Positions 43,362-52,410 of a stretch of DNA of 64,000 nt are shown in pieces. Origin of the DNA: JANYCO01 sp035535995 (GTDB taxonomy: Bacteria > Bacteroidota > Bacteroidia > Cytophagales > Cytophagaceae); contig DATLOZ010000012.1 in NCBI GenBank assembly GCA_035535995.1, forward strand, positions 1-64,000, read 5' to 3'. Every line of letters starts with the position of its first letter. Within the stretch, counting starts at the first letter, position 1. The translations under genes and the position numbers were made by a program. Below the pieces are notes generated by a model. It was not told the origin of the DNA. It made no database searches and saw nothing but the letters and a program-made list of their open reading frames with translations.

Positions 43362-44654
43362 ATGAACATTCTAATCATCGGATCCGGCGGCAGGGAACAT
43401 GCGATCGCCTGGAAGATCAGACAGAGTATTAAAACACGCCACCTTTTCGTAGCTCCCGGCAATGCAGGCACTGCGCTATTGGCCACTAACGTGGACATCG
43501 GAGTAACCGAGTTTAAAAAACTGGGAGAATTTTCTCTCGAACATGATATTCAACTCATCGTTGTTGGCCCTGAAGTACCGTTGGTAGAAGGCATTGTAAA
43601 TTATTTCCGCTCCATCGCCGAGCTTCGTCATATACTGATCGTTGGTCCTGACAAAGTAGGGGCACAGTTGGAAGGCAGCAAAGATTTTTCTAAAAAATTT
43701 ATGGAGCGCCATGGTATTCCTACTGCTGCATCCAAAACATTTACCCCCGAAAACCTTACCGAAGGCCTTGCTTACCTCGACAACCACAGCCTTCCAATCG
43801 TGCTGAAAGCAGATGGATTGGCAGCGGGTAAAGGCGTGATTATTTCCAATTCAAAAGAAGAGTCTAAAGAAGTATTGAAAGAAATGATCACCGATAAAAA
43901 ATTCGGCGATGCAAGTACGAAAGTGGTGATCGAACAATTTCTTGATGGTATAGAAGTTTCGGTATTTGCGATCACCGATGGAAAAAATTACCATATCCTT
44001 CCTGAAGCTAAAGATTACAAACGCATCGGAGAAGGCGATACTGGCCCTAATACTGGTGGTATGGGCGCTGTGTCTCCTGTGTCTTTTGCAAATGCAGAAT
44101 TCATGCAGAAAGTAGAAGAACGCATCATTAAACCTACGATCAATGGTTTGCAACAAGAAGGCATCGACTACGTAGGATTTATTTTCTTTGGATTGATCAA
44201 TGTAAAAAACGAACCATATGTGATCGAATACAACGCACGCATGGGCGATCCGGAAACTGAAGTGGTGATCCCAAGAATTGAAAGCGATCTCGTAGAGCTC
44301 TTGCTGGCTGCAGCTAAGAAGGAACTTGACCAGGTAACATTAAAAATTTCAAAGAAAGCAGCTACTACTGTAATGCTTGTAGCTGGCGGTTATCCAGAAG
44401 AATATGAAAAAGGAAATCCGATCAGCGGACTTGATAAAGTAAAAGATGTACTGGCATTCCACGCAGGCACAAAGCCGGGCAACGACGGCGCTGTACTTTC
44501 CAACGGAGGACGTGTGATCGCGCTTACTGCGATTGGCGATACGATTGAAGAAGCGTTGAACAAATCAAAAGCAGCTGCCGAATTGGTGACTTGGAAAGAT
44601 CGCTATTATCGTAAGGATATTGGCTTTGATCTGATGAAATTGATTGCAAAATAA
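43362..44654 (+). CDS. purD: Phosphoribosylamine-glycine ligase
   Basis: The 430-residue ATP-grasp enzyme shows MNILIIGSGGREHAIAWKI at the start, LKADGLAAGKGVIISNSKE, DYKRIGEGDTGPNTGGMGAV and EYNARMGDPETEVV. It makes glycinamide ribonucleotide, step two of purine synthesis. Length is normal. It is the only purine gene here, followed by an inverted repeat and then the ATP-grasp-headed operon on the same strand. Confidence 0.97.
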   Translation: MNILIIGSGGREHAIAWKIRQSIKTRHLFVAPGNAGTALLATNVDIGVTEFKKLGEFSLEHDIQLIVVGPEVPLVEGIVNYFRSIAELRHILIVGPDKVGAQLEGSKDFSKKFMERHGIPTAASKTFTPENLTEGLAYLDNHSLPIVLKADGLAAGKGVIISNSKEESKEVLKEMITDKKFGDASTKVVIEQFLDGIEVSVFAITDGKNYHILPEAKDYKRIGEGDTGPNTGGMGAVSPVSFANAEFMQKVEERIIKPTINGLQQEGIDYVGFIFFGLINVKNEPYVIEYNARMGDPETEVVIPRIESDLVELLLAAAKKELDQVTLKISKKAATTVMLVAGGYPEEYEKGNPISGLDKVKDVLAFHAGTKPGNDGAVLSNGGRVIALTAIGDTIEEALNKSKAAAELVTWKDRYYRKDIGFDLMKLIAK

Positions 44655-44655
44655 T

Positions 44656-44697
44656 TCAATACTGTTGCTGTCCTGTAAGCAAGAACAACAGTATTGA
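44656..44697. repeat. Inverted repeat, family F copy 1
   Basis: TCAATACTGTTG (44656-44667) and CAACAGTATTGA (44686-44697) are exact complements. The interior also retains AGCAAGAA, seen in the longer copy at 63066-63129. It lies directly after the purD stop. Confidence 0.75.
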
Positions 44698-44713
44698 GTA
44701 TAAACCTGATTTT

Positions 44714-45799
44714 GTGGCTACTGTATTACTAACCGGTGCCCGCGCTCCCGTAGCGCTTGAGATCGCCCGAAGTTTTCGGGCACTGGGACACCGCGTTTTC
44801 ATGGCCGACTCCTTGCACTGGCCGCTGGCGCGCTGGAGTAATTCAATTGAACATTATCACCGCATCCCTTCTCCTGTCCATGATCTGCATGGATTTTACG
44901 CTGCTTTAAATTCAATTATTTTAAAAGAGAAAATAGATCATCTCATCCCCACCTGCGAAGAAACTTTTTATATTTCCAGTTACGAAAATTTCCCCAAACA
45001 CTGTAAAGTATGGACTTCCGGCATTTCACTATTAGAAATACTGCATCATAAATATAAATTCATTCAACTGGCAGCGGATCATTTTGTTGTTCCCAAAACA
45101 ACTTCTTGCGAGCATTTTCAGGATTGGAAAAATGCGGAAGAATATGTTTTCAAACCTGTGTATTCACGTTTTGCTTCTTCTACCATTATTCGAAAAAAAG
45201 AAAAATATTGCAATGCTCCGAAAGCTGCTCCTGCAAAATGGATCGCGCAGGAATATATTGCAGGGAAAGAGATCTGCGTTTATTCTATCTGGGATCATGG
45301 TGTGTTGAAAGCTTACTCTTGTTATCATTCCCCGTACAGGGCAGGAAAAGGGGCAGGTATTCTCTTCGAACCTTATGAACACGAGCCGGCTTTCAAGGCA
45401 GTAAAAAAAATAGGCGAAGCCATCCAATATACCGGGCAACTTAGTTTTGATATTATTATAAAAAATGATCAGCCTTATGTGTTGGAATGCAATCCCAGAG
45501 CCACTAGTGGCGCACATCTTCTGAACGCCAGTCTGGGAGAGGCTTTTATGGATACGAAATTTATTCTTACTAAACCAGCTCGCACTTTTCTCCTTCGTGT
45601 GCCGGTTTTACTTACCAATCCTTTGGCGGTTTTCAATAAAAAATTTTACAGTAGCAAGGACGTAATTTTTCATTACAACGATTGGAAACCAGCACTCCTC
45701 CAGCCTGCCAGCCTTGTGGAGCTTTTTTATAAAAAATTAAAATATAAGATCACCTTGCTTCAGGCTACTACTGAAGACATAGAATGGAATGGCCAATGA
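44714..45799 (+). CDS. ATP-grasp enzyme of the six-gene operon
   Basis: The 361-residue protein starts with a Rossmann-like preATP-grasp part (TVLLTGARAPVALEIARSF, DHLIPTCEETFYIS). The ATP-grasp core follows: VFKPVYSRFASSTIIRKK, WIAQEYIAGKEICVYSI, GQLSFDIIIKNDQPYVLECN and NPRATSGAHLL, where the Glu and Asn should bind magnesium. Such enzymes join a carboxylate to an amine or thiol through an acyl phosphate. The substrate is unknown. Its stop overlaps the next start as ATGA, so translation is coupled. It is the first gene of the operon by position. Confidence 0.8.
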   Translation: MATVLLTGARAPVALEIARSFRALGHRVFMADSLHWPLARWSNSIEHYHRIPSPVHDLHGFYAALNSIILKEKIDHLIPTCEETFYISSYENFPKHCKVWTSGISLLEILHHKYKFIQLAADHFVVPKTTSCEHFQDWKNAEEYVFKPVYSRFASSTIIRKKEKYCNAPKAAPAKWIAQEYIAGKEICVYSIWDHGVLKAYSCYHSPYRAGKGAGILFEPYEHEPAFKAVKKIGEAIQYTGQLSFDIIIKNDQPYVLECNPRATSGAHLLNASLGEAFMDTKFILTKPARTFLLRVPVLLTNPLAVFNKKFYSSKDVIFHYNDWKPALLQPASLVELFYKKLKYKITLLQATTEDIEWNGQ

Positions 45800-46911
45800 T
45801 CCGCTGGGCAACTCATACCGAAATCACGGAGCCGAAAGCCAGGGCATTTTACAACATGGTTAGCGACCGTCCTACGGAAACACTTATTGCCAATGTACAA
45901 ACAGAAGTCAAGATCGTTTCGATTGCAGATAAATGGTTTCTCCCGGTCACGATCAATAATACAGAGTGGGAAAATTCTTATGTCTGCTCGCCCTACACGG
46001 CCTTCATTACTTACTCACGCGAAGAGCTGGATAGAAATGTAAAAAATTTGCTGCTTCGAAAATTAATTCATGCACTTCTATATTTCTGTGCGGGATGGTT
46101 TAAGCGTAAGCAATTGAACAAAGTGATCCATGTAAATAATTTTCTTTTCTCCACCAACCCTTACCCCGATTGGATGGGTACACATCTTCCGCATCTTACT
46201 GATTTTCTTACCGCACAATATCCCGATCACGCCATTGTATTTCGCTCGCTCAACGAAGGCCAGCATACGATGCTCATGAAAGAATTTGAACAAGCAGGCT
46301 ACCTGCTTTCTGCAAGCCGGCAAGTCTATCTTTTTCATCGTCGTGCACAAACATTTTCCAGGCATCGCAATGTGAAGCTGGACCGCCGAAAGGTTCGCCA
46401 GAATGGCCTGCAATGGATTGGGCCGGAGGCAATGGGCGGATACCTCGAGCAGGCACGATTGCTTTATAATAAATTATACCTGGAAAAATACAGTCCCCTG
46501 AATCCACAATACAATCTGCTCTTTTTCCAGGAAGCATATCAAAGTGGAATGATTCGCTTTTATGGATATATTGACAAGCAACAAACATTAAAAGCATTTT
46601 CGGGTATCTTTGAATCTGAAACTACGATCACCTCTCCTCTTGTAGGCTATGATACGTCTGCACCACAGAAGGAAGAGCTTTATATTCATGCTTCACAGCT
46701 TGTATTCAAACAAATGTTGGAAACCGACCAGGTGTTGAACCTGAGTTCCGGGGCTGCTTCTTTTAAACGCTTACGCGGAGGCCAGCCACATATTGAATAT
46801 TCTGCGATTTACTGTAAGCATTTGCCAAAAGACCGGCAACGACTTTTCAGGATCTTGAAATTCATTACTAATAAAATTGGCGTTCCTATTTTGAAAAAAT
46901 ATAAATTGTGA
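45796..46911 (+). CDS. GNAT-like protein of the six-gene operon
   Basis: I set the start at 45796, where ATGA joins the previous stop; this gives 371 residues. The C-terminal half (EQARLLYNKLYLEKYSPLNP, IRFYGYIDKQQTLKAFSGIF, TTITSPLVGYDTSAPQKEEL, VLNLSSGAASFKRLRGGQPH) has the order of strands and the long-chain layout of GNAT acyltransferases in the FemAB/BioF2-like group, with SGAASFKRLRG as a likely acyl-donor end. The N-terminal half is not recognised. An acyl transfer role is inferred from this and from the ketosynthase in the same operon. Confidence 0.55.
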   Translation: MIRWATHTEITEPKARAFYNMVSDRPTETLIANVQTEVKIVSIADKWFLPVTINNTEWENSYVCSPYTAFITYSREELDRNVKNLLLRKLIHALLYFCAGWFKRKQLNKVIHVNNFLFSTNPYPDWMGTHLPHLTDFLTAQYPDHAIVFRSLNEGQHTMLMKEFEQAGYLLSASRQVYLFHRRAQTFSRHRNVKLDRRKVRQNGLQWIGPEAMGGYLEQARLLYNKLYLEKYSPLNPQYNLLFFQEAYQSGMIRFYGYIDKQQTLKAFSGIFESETTITSPLVGYDTSAPQKEELYIHASQLVFKQMLETDQVLNLSSGAASFKRLRGGQPHIEYSAIYCKHLPKDRQRLFRILKFITNKIGVPILKKYKL

Positions 46912-47006
46912 GCAGCATTTTAGAATTAGAAAATTAACAGGATTCAGATATTACAGATATTCAAAAAAATATTTTGCACCCATACCGAGTCAATTAATTA
47001 TCATTA

Positions 47007-48014
47007 ATGGTTTTCCCTACAAAAATACTAGTCACCGGAGCAGCGGGTTTTCTTGGAGGAAGGCTGGTGAAACATCTTATCCAAGTATTTCCACAAGCCA
47101 GCATTATCGGTACCTCCAGAAAATCTGACCGTAAAGCGGAGTTTGAAATTCTGGGGATCCAATTTATTGCGGGAGATTTATCAGATAAAGAATTTTGCCA
47201 AAACATTACACAACAAACTGATCTCATAATCCATTGCGCGGCTTTATCTTCCCCTTGGGGAGCTCTGCAGGAATTTGAAAACGCAAATATTGTCAGCACA
47301 CAAAATTTGCTGGAAGCCTCGATCGACAATAAAGTGAAGCGTTTTATATTTATTTCTACGCCTAGCATTTATTTCGAATACAAGGATCGCTTTAATGTCA
47401 AGGAAAGCGATCCGCTTCCTAGGCATATGGTCAACCATTATGCCGCTACCAAACTGGAAGCAGAAAAAATAGTACTCGCTGCAAACGGAAACAAAATCGA
47501 AACGCTGGCACTCCGGCCCAGAGCGATTATCGGGGCAGAGGACACGGTCATTTTTCCAAGATTGATCAAAGCGTACAAAGAAGGGAAATTAAAAATAATC
47601 GGCACCGGAAAAAATATTGCCGACCTTACGTGCGTACGCAATGTGATCGAAGCCGTACTTTGCAGTATTCGCGCAGGAGACCAAGCCTTGGGGCAAGCTT
47701 ACAATATTACGAATGGCGATCCTGTTTTGCTTTGGGAAAAAATAAATCTTCTGTTGCAAGTATTACAACTAGCTCCTTTGAAGAAAAAAATTCCTGCGGC
47801 ACTGGTGATGACTGTAGCAACACTAATGGAATGGAAAGCAAAACTTTTTCATCCCGACAAAGAACCTACCCTTACGCGTTACGGCATAGGTGTATTGGCT
47901 TATTCGCTTACAATGGATATTTCAAAAGCCAATGCACAACTCGGTTATCATCCGGTGCAGACTACAGAAGAAGGATTAGAAGAATTTATAGCATGGTATC
48001 AAACGTCGAACTAA
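47007..48014 (+). CDS. OleD-like NAD(P)-dependent 3-beta-HSD/epimerase-family reductase
   Basis: The 335-residue protein has the dinucleotide loop GAAGFLG (11-17) and the catalytic set Ser/Thr118-119 (ISTPS), Tyr145 and Lys149 (YAATK). From memory it follows OleD, the 2-alkyl-3-ketoacid reductase, closely over its length: the STPS-x-F motif, ALRPRAIIG, PRLIKAYKEGKLKIIGTGKN, DPVLLWEKIN, TLMEW, TRYGIGVLAYSLTMDISKAN, LGYHP and EEGL. Its likely reaction is reduction of a 3-keto group. It starts 95 bases after the GNAT-like gene and overlaps the next by 22 bases. Confidence 0.75.
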   Translation: MVFPTKILVTGAAGFLGGRLVKHLIQVFPQASIIGTSRKSDRKAEFEILGIQFIAGDLSDKEFCQNITQQTDLIIHCAALSSPWGALQEFENANIVSTQNLLEASIDNKVKRFIFISTPSIYFEYKDRFNVKESDPLPRHMVNHYAATKLEAEKIVLAANGNKIETLALRPRAIIGAEDTVIFPRLIKAYKEGKLKIIGTGKNIADLTCVRNVIEAVLCSIRAGDQALGQAYNITNGDPVLLWEKINLLLQVLQLAPLKKKIPAALVMTVATLMEWKAKLFHPDKEPTLTRYGIGVLAYSLTMDISKANAQLGYHPVQTTEEGLEEFIAWYQTSN

Positions 48015-48829
48015 CGCTTTTTCATTCCGGCTACTGTACGGCGCATGCAGCGATCGTAGATCCTGAGCTAGGGCGCGGGAAGAGTAGATTCTATGCGGTA
48101 TGGGCGTTGATCAAACATGCAGCGCATGGCTATATTCTTTTTGATACTGGTTATCATCCGCGCTTTTACGAGGCTACTAAAAAATTTCCGGGTAAATTCT
48201 ATGCCTGGGCTACGCCTGTATTCATTGAGCAAAGCGAATCTGCTGTGGAGCGGCTACAATCGATTGGTATAAAAGCTTCTGAAATTAATTACCTGATCCT
48301 TTCACATTTCCACGCCGATCATATTGGCGGTTTGCTCGATTTCCCAAAAGCCAAACTGGTATGCAGTGCAAAAGCATTACAGGAAGCAAAAACTAAACAA
48401 GGAATTTCCGCCGTGCGAAAAGGAATTTTAAAATCCCTTCTTCCGAAAGATCTTGAAGAAAGAATTATTTTTCCCGAAATGCTTACCAATAATTTTATTG
48501 AAACAACATCAGGATTAAAATTTTACGATCTGTTCCAGGACGGCAGTATTCAACTTATCGACCTTCCAGGTCATGCATGTGGAATGATAGGAGCGCTTCT
48601 TCAAACGCAAAAAGAAAAAATATTGTTGGCCTCCGATACTTCCTGGAGCGATGATACTTTTGCAAGACAGGTTTTACCTTCTAAGTGGAGCAATTTATTT
48701 TTTGATAGTTGGAACGATTATTGTTCAACTTTCAAAAAATTATTTCTCTATCACCAAAATAATCCTGAAGTGAAAATTTTGTTTACCCATTGTCCCGACA
48801 CGCTTCTTTATTGTGCCAATCATGTTTAA
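47993..48829 (+). CDS. Metallo-beta-lactamase-fold hydrolase of the operon
   Basis: I chose the ATG at 47993, giving 278 residues; the open frame continues upstream but only as a shadow of the dehydrogenase. The metal motif SHFHADH (104-110), DLPGHACGM, LLASDTSW and FTHCP are all present, so the dinuclear site looks complete. The layout resembles quorum-quenching lactonases. In this operon a lactone or thioester substrate is plausible, taking the place of the alpha/beta-hydrolase OleB of Ole clusters; that is inference. Confidence 0.8.
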   Translation: MVSNVELTLFHSGYCTAHAAIVDPELGRGKSRFYAVWALIKHAAHGYILFDTGYHPRFYEATKKFPGKFYAWATPVFIEQSESAVERLQSIGIKASEINYLILSHFHADHIGGLLDFPKAKLVCSAKALQEAKTKQGISAVRKGILKSLLPKDLEERIIFPEMLTNNFIETTSGLKFYDLFQDGSIQLIDLPGHACGMIGALLQTQKEKILLASDTSWSDDTFARQVLPSKWSNLFFDSWNDYCSTFKKLFLYHQNNPEVKILFTHCPDTLLYCANHV

Positions 48830-50126
48830 GCTGAAGATCATATTTTACTGGATACGCTTCAACTTACGCGGGATATTTCGTGACCGGGCTACTCTTGTGA
48901 AATTCCAGGAGAAGCACCTCAAACAATTTTATAAAAATATTTTACCCAAAGCTCCTTTTTACACTGATCTTATAAAAAGCAACATAAAGCTCCAGGATTT
49001 TCCATTGATGAATAAAAATCTGTTTATGGAAAATTTTGAATTACTTAACACCCAAAATATTTCCAAATCCAAAGCGTTGGAGACTGCGCTGAGAGCTGAA
49101 AACGAAAGGAACTTCAGCCCACAGATCAATAAGGTTACGGTAGGGCTTTCTACTGGCACGAGCGGGAAGCGTGGAATATTTCTGGTATCCGAAAACGAGC
49201 GCGCTCAGTGGGCGGCGATGGTGATGACAAGAGTAATTAAACCAAAACTCTGGAAAAAACAGAAGGTTGCTTTTTTCCTCCGTGCCAACAGCAACCTTTA
49301 TTCTTCTGTACAATCTGCTTTGTTTGAATTTCGGTACTTTGATATTTTTCAACCCATTGAACAATTAGCAAAGGGCCTAAACGACTTTCAGCCTCATGTA
49401 CTCGCAGCACAGCCTTCTATCCTTTGTCACCTGGCAGAATTTCAACAGAAAAATTTTATCGATGTAAATCCCGTAACGGTTGTATCTTTTGCCGAAGTAC
49501 TTTATCCGGAAGACAAAACTTTTATTTGTTCGGTATTCAAAAACAATTTCAAAGAAGTATACCAATGCACAGAAGGCTTTCTGGGCATCACTTGCGAGCA
49601 TGGTACAATGCATTTGAATGAGGACCTGTTTTTGCTGGAGAAAAAATGGTTAGACGAAAAAAGATTTCACCCAATTCTCACCGACTTCACCAGAAGTACG
49701 CAACCTATTGTTCGGTATGAGCTGGACGATATTTTGGTGGAATCCAGAACACCTTGTCTTTGCGGCTCCTGCTTTACTGCGCTGGAACGTATTGAAGGAA
49801 GAACGAATGATATCTTTCTTTTTAAAACCAATGACGGGGAAATAGTAAAAATATATCCCGATCTGTTAGCGCGTAGGATTGCCCAGAAAACGGATGATTT
49901 TCGTGCTTATAAAGTGCGCCAACTTTCCTACACTGAATTGGAAGTAGGCCTGGACACAGATGCTGTGCGCTACGCAGAAGTTTGTACACAACTAAATGAA
50001 GCGCTTGATCTATTTCTGAGAGAACGGAATTTAGAAAATATCAAGATTCGTTTTGAAAACAAGATCCCACATATTGCAGGATCGAAACTTAGAAAATTTG
50101 AACGAGCATTTACCGATGAAAATTAA
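48822..50126 (+). CDS. F390-synthetase-like adenylate-forming enzyme
   Basis: The 434-residue protein belongs to the PaaK/F390-synthetase-like adenylating enzymes (TIGR02304 type). The ATP loop reads GLSTGTSGKRG (108-118), the middle has CTEGFLGITCEHG, and the C-terminal part has RYELDDILVE, ALERIEGRTNDIF and the hinge region. It should activate a carboxylate as an acyl-AMP. It is shorter than the about 550-residue OleC, so any beta-lactone-forming role is by analogy only. The start overlaps the previous stop by eight bases. Confidence 0.8.
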   Translation: MFKLKIIFYWIRFNLRGIFRDRATLVKFQEKHLKQFYKNILPKAPFYTDLIKSNIKLQDFPLMNKNLFMENFELLNTQNISKSKALETALRAENERNFSPQINKVTVGLSTGTSGKRGIFLVSENERAQWAAMVMTRVIKPKLWKKQKVAFFLRANSNLYSSVQSALFEFRYFDIFQPIEQLAKGLNDFQPHVLAAQPSILCHLAEFQQKNFIDVNPVTVVSFAEVLYPEDKTFICSVFKNNFKEVYQCTEGFLGITCEHGTMHLNEDLFLLEKKWLDEKRFHPILTDFTRSTQPIVRYELDDILVESRTPCLCGSCFTALERIEGRTNDIFLFKTNDGEIVKIYPDLLARRIAQKTDDFRAYKVRQLSYTELEVGLDTDAVRYAEVCTQLNEALDLFLRERNLENIKIRFENKIPHIAGSKLRKFERAFTDEN

Positions 50127-51105
50127 CATAAGAGCGATTGAAAAATACTTACCCGGCAGTCCGGTTGATTCGCTGTCAATGGAAAAAGAATTGGGATGGA
50201 AAGAAGGATGGACTGTAAAAAATACAGGCGTGGAGACACGTCACCGTGCCGGCGTCAATGAAACCATTGCTACAATGGGTGCGCATGCTTTGACTAAAAC
50301 ATTGAACAGCGCAGCCTGTAAGCTTTCAGAACTTGACCTGTTGATATACGCCGGAGGTTCATACGATCATCCGATCCCTTATAATGCCTGTTTAATCAAA
50401 CATGAAGTAAGTAAGCAACATGAACCGCTTGCCTGCTTTGATGTAGACGCTACATGCTTAAGTTTTTTACATGCATTAGATATTGCACACCTTTATCTTC
50501 AATCCGGACGTTGCAAGCGAATTGCGATTGTTTCGGCGGAATTGTCTTCGCGTTCGCTCAATCCAAAAGATCCGAAAACCTATTCGCTTTTTGGCGATGC
50601 CGCTGTAGCGGTGATCTTGGAAGCTTCGGCAAACGAGGGATACACGCCAGGAGCTGCACAATTTATAAATTACTCTGACGGTGCGAAACTTGCTATAATC
50701 CCTACAGGAGGCCTTGTAAACAGCGGTATGGACGCTTCCACTGTAAAAGAATCGTATTATTTTCAAATGGATGGAAAGAAGCTGATCAAATTTACACAGC
50801 GTACGATCGATGGATTTATAGAAAATTATGAGAAAGCTGCGGGAAGAAAATTGAAGGAATACGATTTCATAGTGCCGCATCAACCAAGCAAATTTGGTAA
50901 TGATCTTTTTGTAAAACAATTTGAGCTGGATCCTTCAAAAGTAATTTTCAATCTGCCCAAATATGGTAATTGCATTTCTGCTTCTATTCCTCTGGGATTG
51001 GAGGAAATTGTGAAAGAAAACACTTCGTTGAAAAATAAAAATCTTCTTCTGATTGGCACCGCCGCAGGCTTGTCGTACGGGGCGATTGAGTTGAAATTTG
51101 TCTAA
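50116..51105 (+). CDS. Ketosynthase III (FabH/OleA-like)
   Basis: The start at 50116 overlaps the previous stop by 11 bases and gives 329 residues. The thiolase-fold triad is complete: Cys114 in VDATCLSFLHALD, His255 in VPHQPSKFGND and Asn285 in YGNCISASIPLG. A late GTAAGLSYGAIEL matches the family end. It should condense acyl-CoA or acyl-ACP units. No carrier protein or fatty-acid genes are nearby. With an OleD-like reductase and an adenylating enzyme in the same operon, an OleA-type head-to-head condensation is the leading idea, but ordinary FabH-like priming is possible. Confidence 0.8.
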   Translation: MKINIRAIEKYLPGSPVDSLSMEKELGWKEGWTVKNTGVETRHRAGVNETIATMGAHALTKTLNSAACKLSELDLLIYAGGSYDHPIPYNACLIKHEVSKQHEPLACFDVDATCLSFLHALDIAHLYLQSGRCKRIAIVSAELSSRSLNPKDPKTYSLFGDAAVAVILEASANEGYTPGAAQFINYSDGAKLAIIPTGGLVNSGMDASTVKESYYFQMDGKKLIKFTQRTIDGFIENYEKAAGRKLKEYDFIVPHQPSKFGNDLFVKQFELDPSKVIFNLPKYGNCISASIPLGLEEIVKENTSLKNKNLLLIGTAAGLSYGAIELKFV

Positions 51106-51144
51106 ACCAGGGTTTTCAGGATTAAAGGATTCGCAAGGTTGGTT

Positions 51145-51174
51145 TTTGAAATTACTGTGAATCCATTATATTTG
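51145..51174 (+). promoter_or_regulatory. Promoter of tRNA-Ala
   Basis: TTTG (51145-51148), 18 bases, TATATTTG (51167-51174) matches the Bacteroidota vegetative consensus. It ends 13 bases before the mature tRNA. Confidence 0.75.
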
Positions 51175-51187
51175 CATTCTCTAAAAC

Positions 51188-51263
<76 letters not shown>

Positions 51264-51294
51264 AAGGCTTCGATTTATCGGAGCCTTTTGTTTT
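51264..51294 (+). terminator. Terminator of tRNA-Ala
   Basis: AAGGCTTCGA (51264-51273) and TCGGAGCCTT (51278-51287) form a ten-pair stem with one G-U pair and a TTTA loop, followed by TTGTTTT. Confidence 0.9.
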
Positions 51295-51367
51295 CTAACT
51301 CAATACTCGCGCTCACACTCCTCAGCCCAGTCTCATTAATACTCCTTAAATAATTTTGCGTTTCATT

Positions 51368-51426
51368 TTCCGCCCGGAGGGCTATAGCATAGTGGGCACA
51401 GGTCTGGAGACCTGCGCCAGCAAAAG
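51368..51426. repeat. Two-hairpin repeat, family C copy 2
   Basis: This 59-base element matches 6974-7032. The first hairpin GCCC-GGA-GGGC is identical. The second reads CAGGTC-TGGA-GACCTG (51399-51414), with three compensated pair changes. The end CGCCAGCAAAAG is identical. It lies in the 279-base gap between the tRNA terminator and osmC, in which nothing else was identified. Confidence 0.85.
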
Positions 51427-51573
51427 CAAAATTTTTAATATAAATAGTTGCGGGGGGATAATCTGTTAAGGATTATTAATTTGCTTTTTGAAACAGACCG
51501 TCTTATCTTTAAAAAGCACCTATTGCTATTATTTAACAATTCAATTTTTTAAAAATTAAACTAAAACACAATC

Positions 51574-51990
51574 ATGAAAAGATTTGCAAATGCCCACTGG
51601 CAAGGAAGCGGGAAGGAAGGAAAAGGTACTTTGTCTTCCCAAAGCACAGTTTTAAATAACACTCAATATTCATTCAACTCCCGTTTTGCCGACGGCGTAG
51701 GTACGAATCCTGAAGAGCTTATCGCTGCAGCGCATGCTGGATGTTTCTCTATGAAACTAAGCTTCAACTTAAGCGGCGCAGGTTTTGTACCGGACAGCAT
51801 CGACACCAAATGCGAGATCACACTCGATCCGGAGAAAGGTGCCATCACTTCATCACACCTGACGCTGACAGCAAAGGTGCCTGGCATCAGCAAACAAAAA
51901 TTTGACGAGCTGGTAGCGGACGCTAAAGCCAATTGCCCTATCTCAAAATTGTTGAATACAAACATTACGCTGGATTCTACCCTGGCTTAA
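51574..51990 (+). CDS. osmC: OsmC-family peroxidase
   Basis: The 138-residue protein has the OsmC fold with both reactive cysteines, Cys57 in AAAHAGCFSM and Cys121 in KANCPISKLL, and the conserved GTNPEELIAAA. It reduces organic hydroperoxides. The short length and the sequence ending NTNITLDSTLA fit OsmC rather than Ohr. A hairpin terminator follows its stop by 22 bases. Confidence 0.92.
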   Translation: MKRFANAHWQGSGKEGKGTLSSQSTVLNNTQYSFNSRFADGVGTNPEELIAAAHAGCFSMKLSFNLSGAGFVPDSIDTKCEITLDPEKGAITSSHLTLTAKVPGISKQKFDELVADAKANCPISKLLNTNITLDSTLA

Positions 51991-52012
51991 TTGTGATCTT
52001 GATTCTTTGCAC

Positions 52013-52045
52013 AGTGGTGCCACGGCTCAAAGTCGTGGCACCACT
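52013..52045 (+). terminator. 33-base hairpin after osmC (family H copy 2)
   Basis: AGTGGTGCCACG pairs with CGTGGCACCACT around the loop GCTCAAAGT, and TTTTAATTT follows. It is the exact reverse complement of 38844-38876. Confidence 0.85.
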
Positions 52046-52081
52046 TTTAATTTACTCCCATAAATCAAGGCGCAAACAAAT

Positions 52082-52366
52082 TCAGGTAAAATAAACCAAC
52101 GAAAAAATAATTCCTAACACAATTCCCAGCTTCACAATCCCGCGAGAGAATTCTTCAAAGAAAAAAGAAAACATCAAGGTCAGTAATATGGTAAACAGAG
52201 CATAGATCATAAATCCCAACAGCATTGCCTGGCTTGAGCTTACGTGCGGGCCTGCAGGGTCAGGGGCGATTGGTCTTTTAAACCATTCTGAAATCCATAC
52301 GCCTAATAAAAACGCGAGCATAACAGAAAGAAAAAAAGCAACGTATATGGAAATAACTTTTTTCAT
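52082..52366 (-). CDS. Small two-helix membrane protein
   Basis: The 94-residue protein has an N-terminal helix (ISIYVAFFLSVMLAFLLGVW), a short loop with PDPAGPHVSSSQ, and a second plus partial third hydrophobic stretch (MLLGFMIYALFTILLTLMFS and IVKLGIVLGIIFSLVYFT). I do not recognise a family. It lies 44 bases after the NMT1-like gene and may be the last gene of the thiamine-controlled operon. Confidence 0.6.
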   Translation of the reverse strand: MKKVISIYVAFFLSVMLAFLLGVWISEWFKRPIAPDPAGPHVSSSQAMLLGFMIYALFTILLTLMFSFFFEEFSRGIVKLGIVLGIIFSLVYFT

Positions 52367-52410
52367 GAATCGTCTTCGTTTATAAAAAACATTTCCTATG
52401 CGATCACAAC

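Noticed and set aside
47630..47992. Upstream extension of the metallo-beta-lactamase gene
   Set aside because: It is a shadow of the OleD-like gene in another frame; the ATG at 47993 directly precedes the protein's recognisable start.
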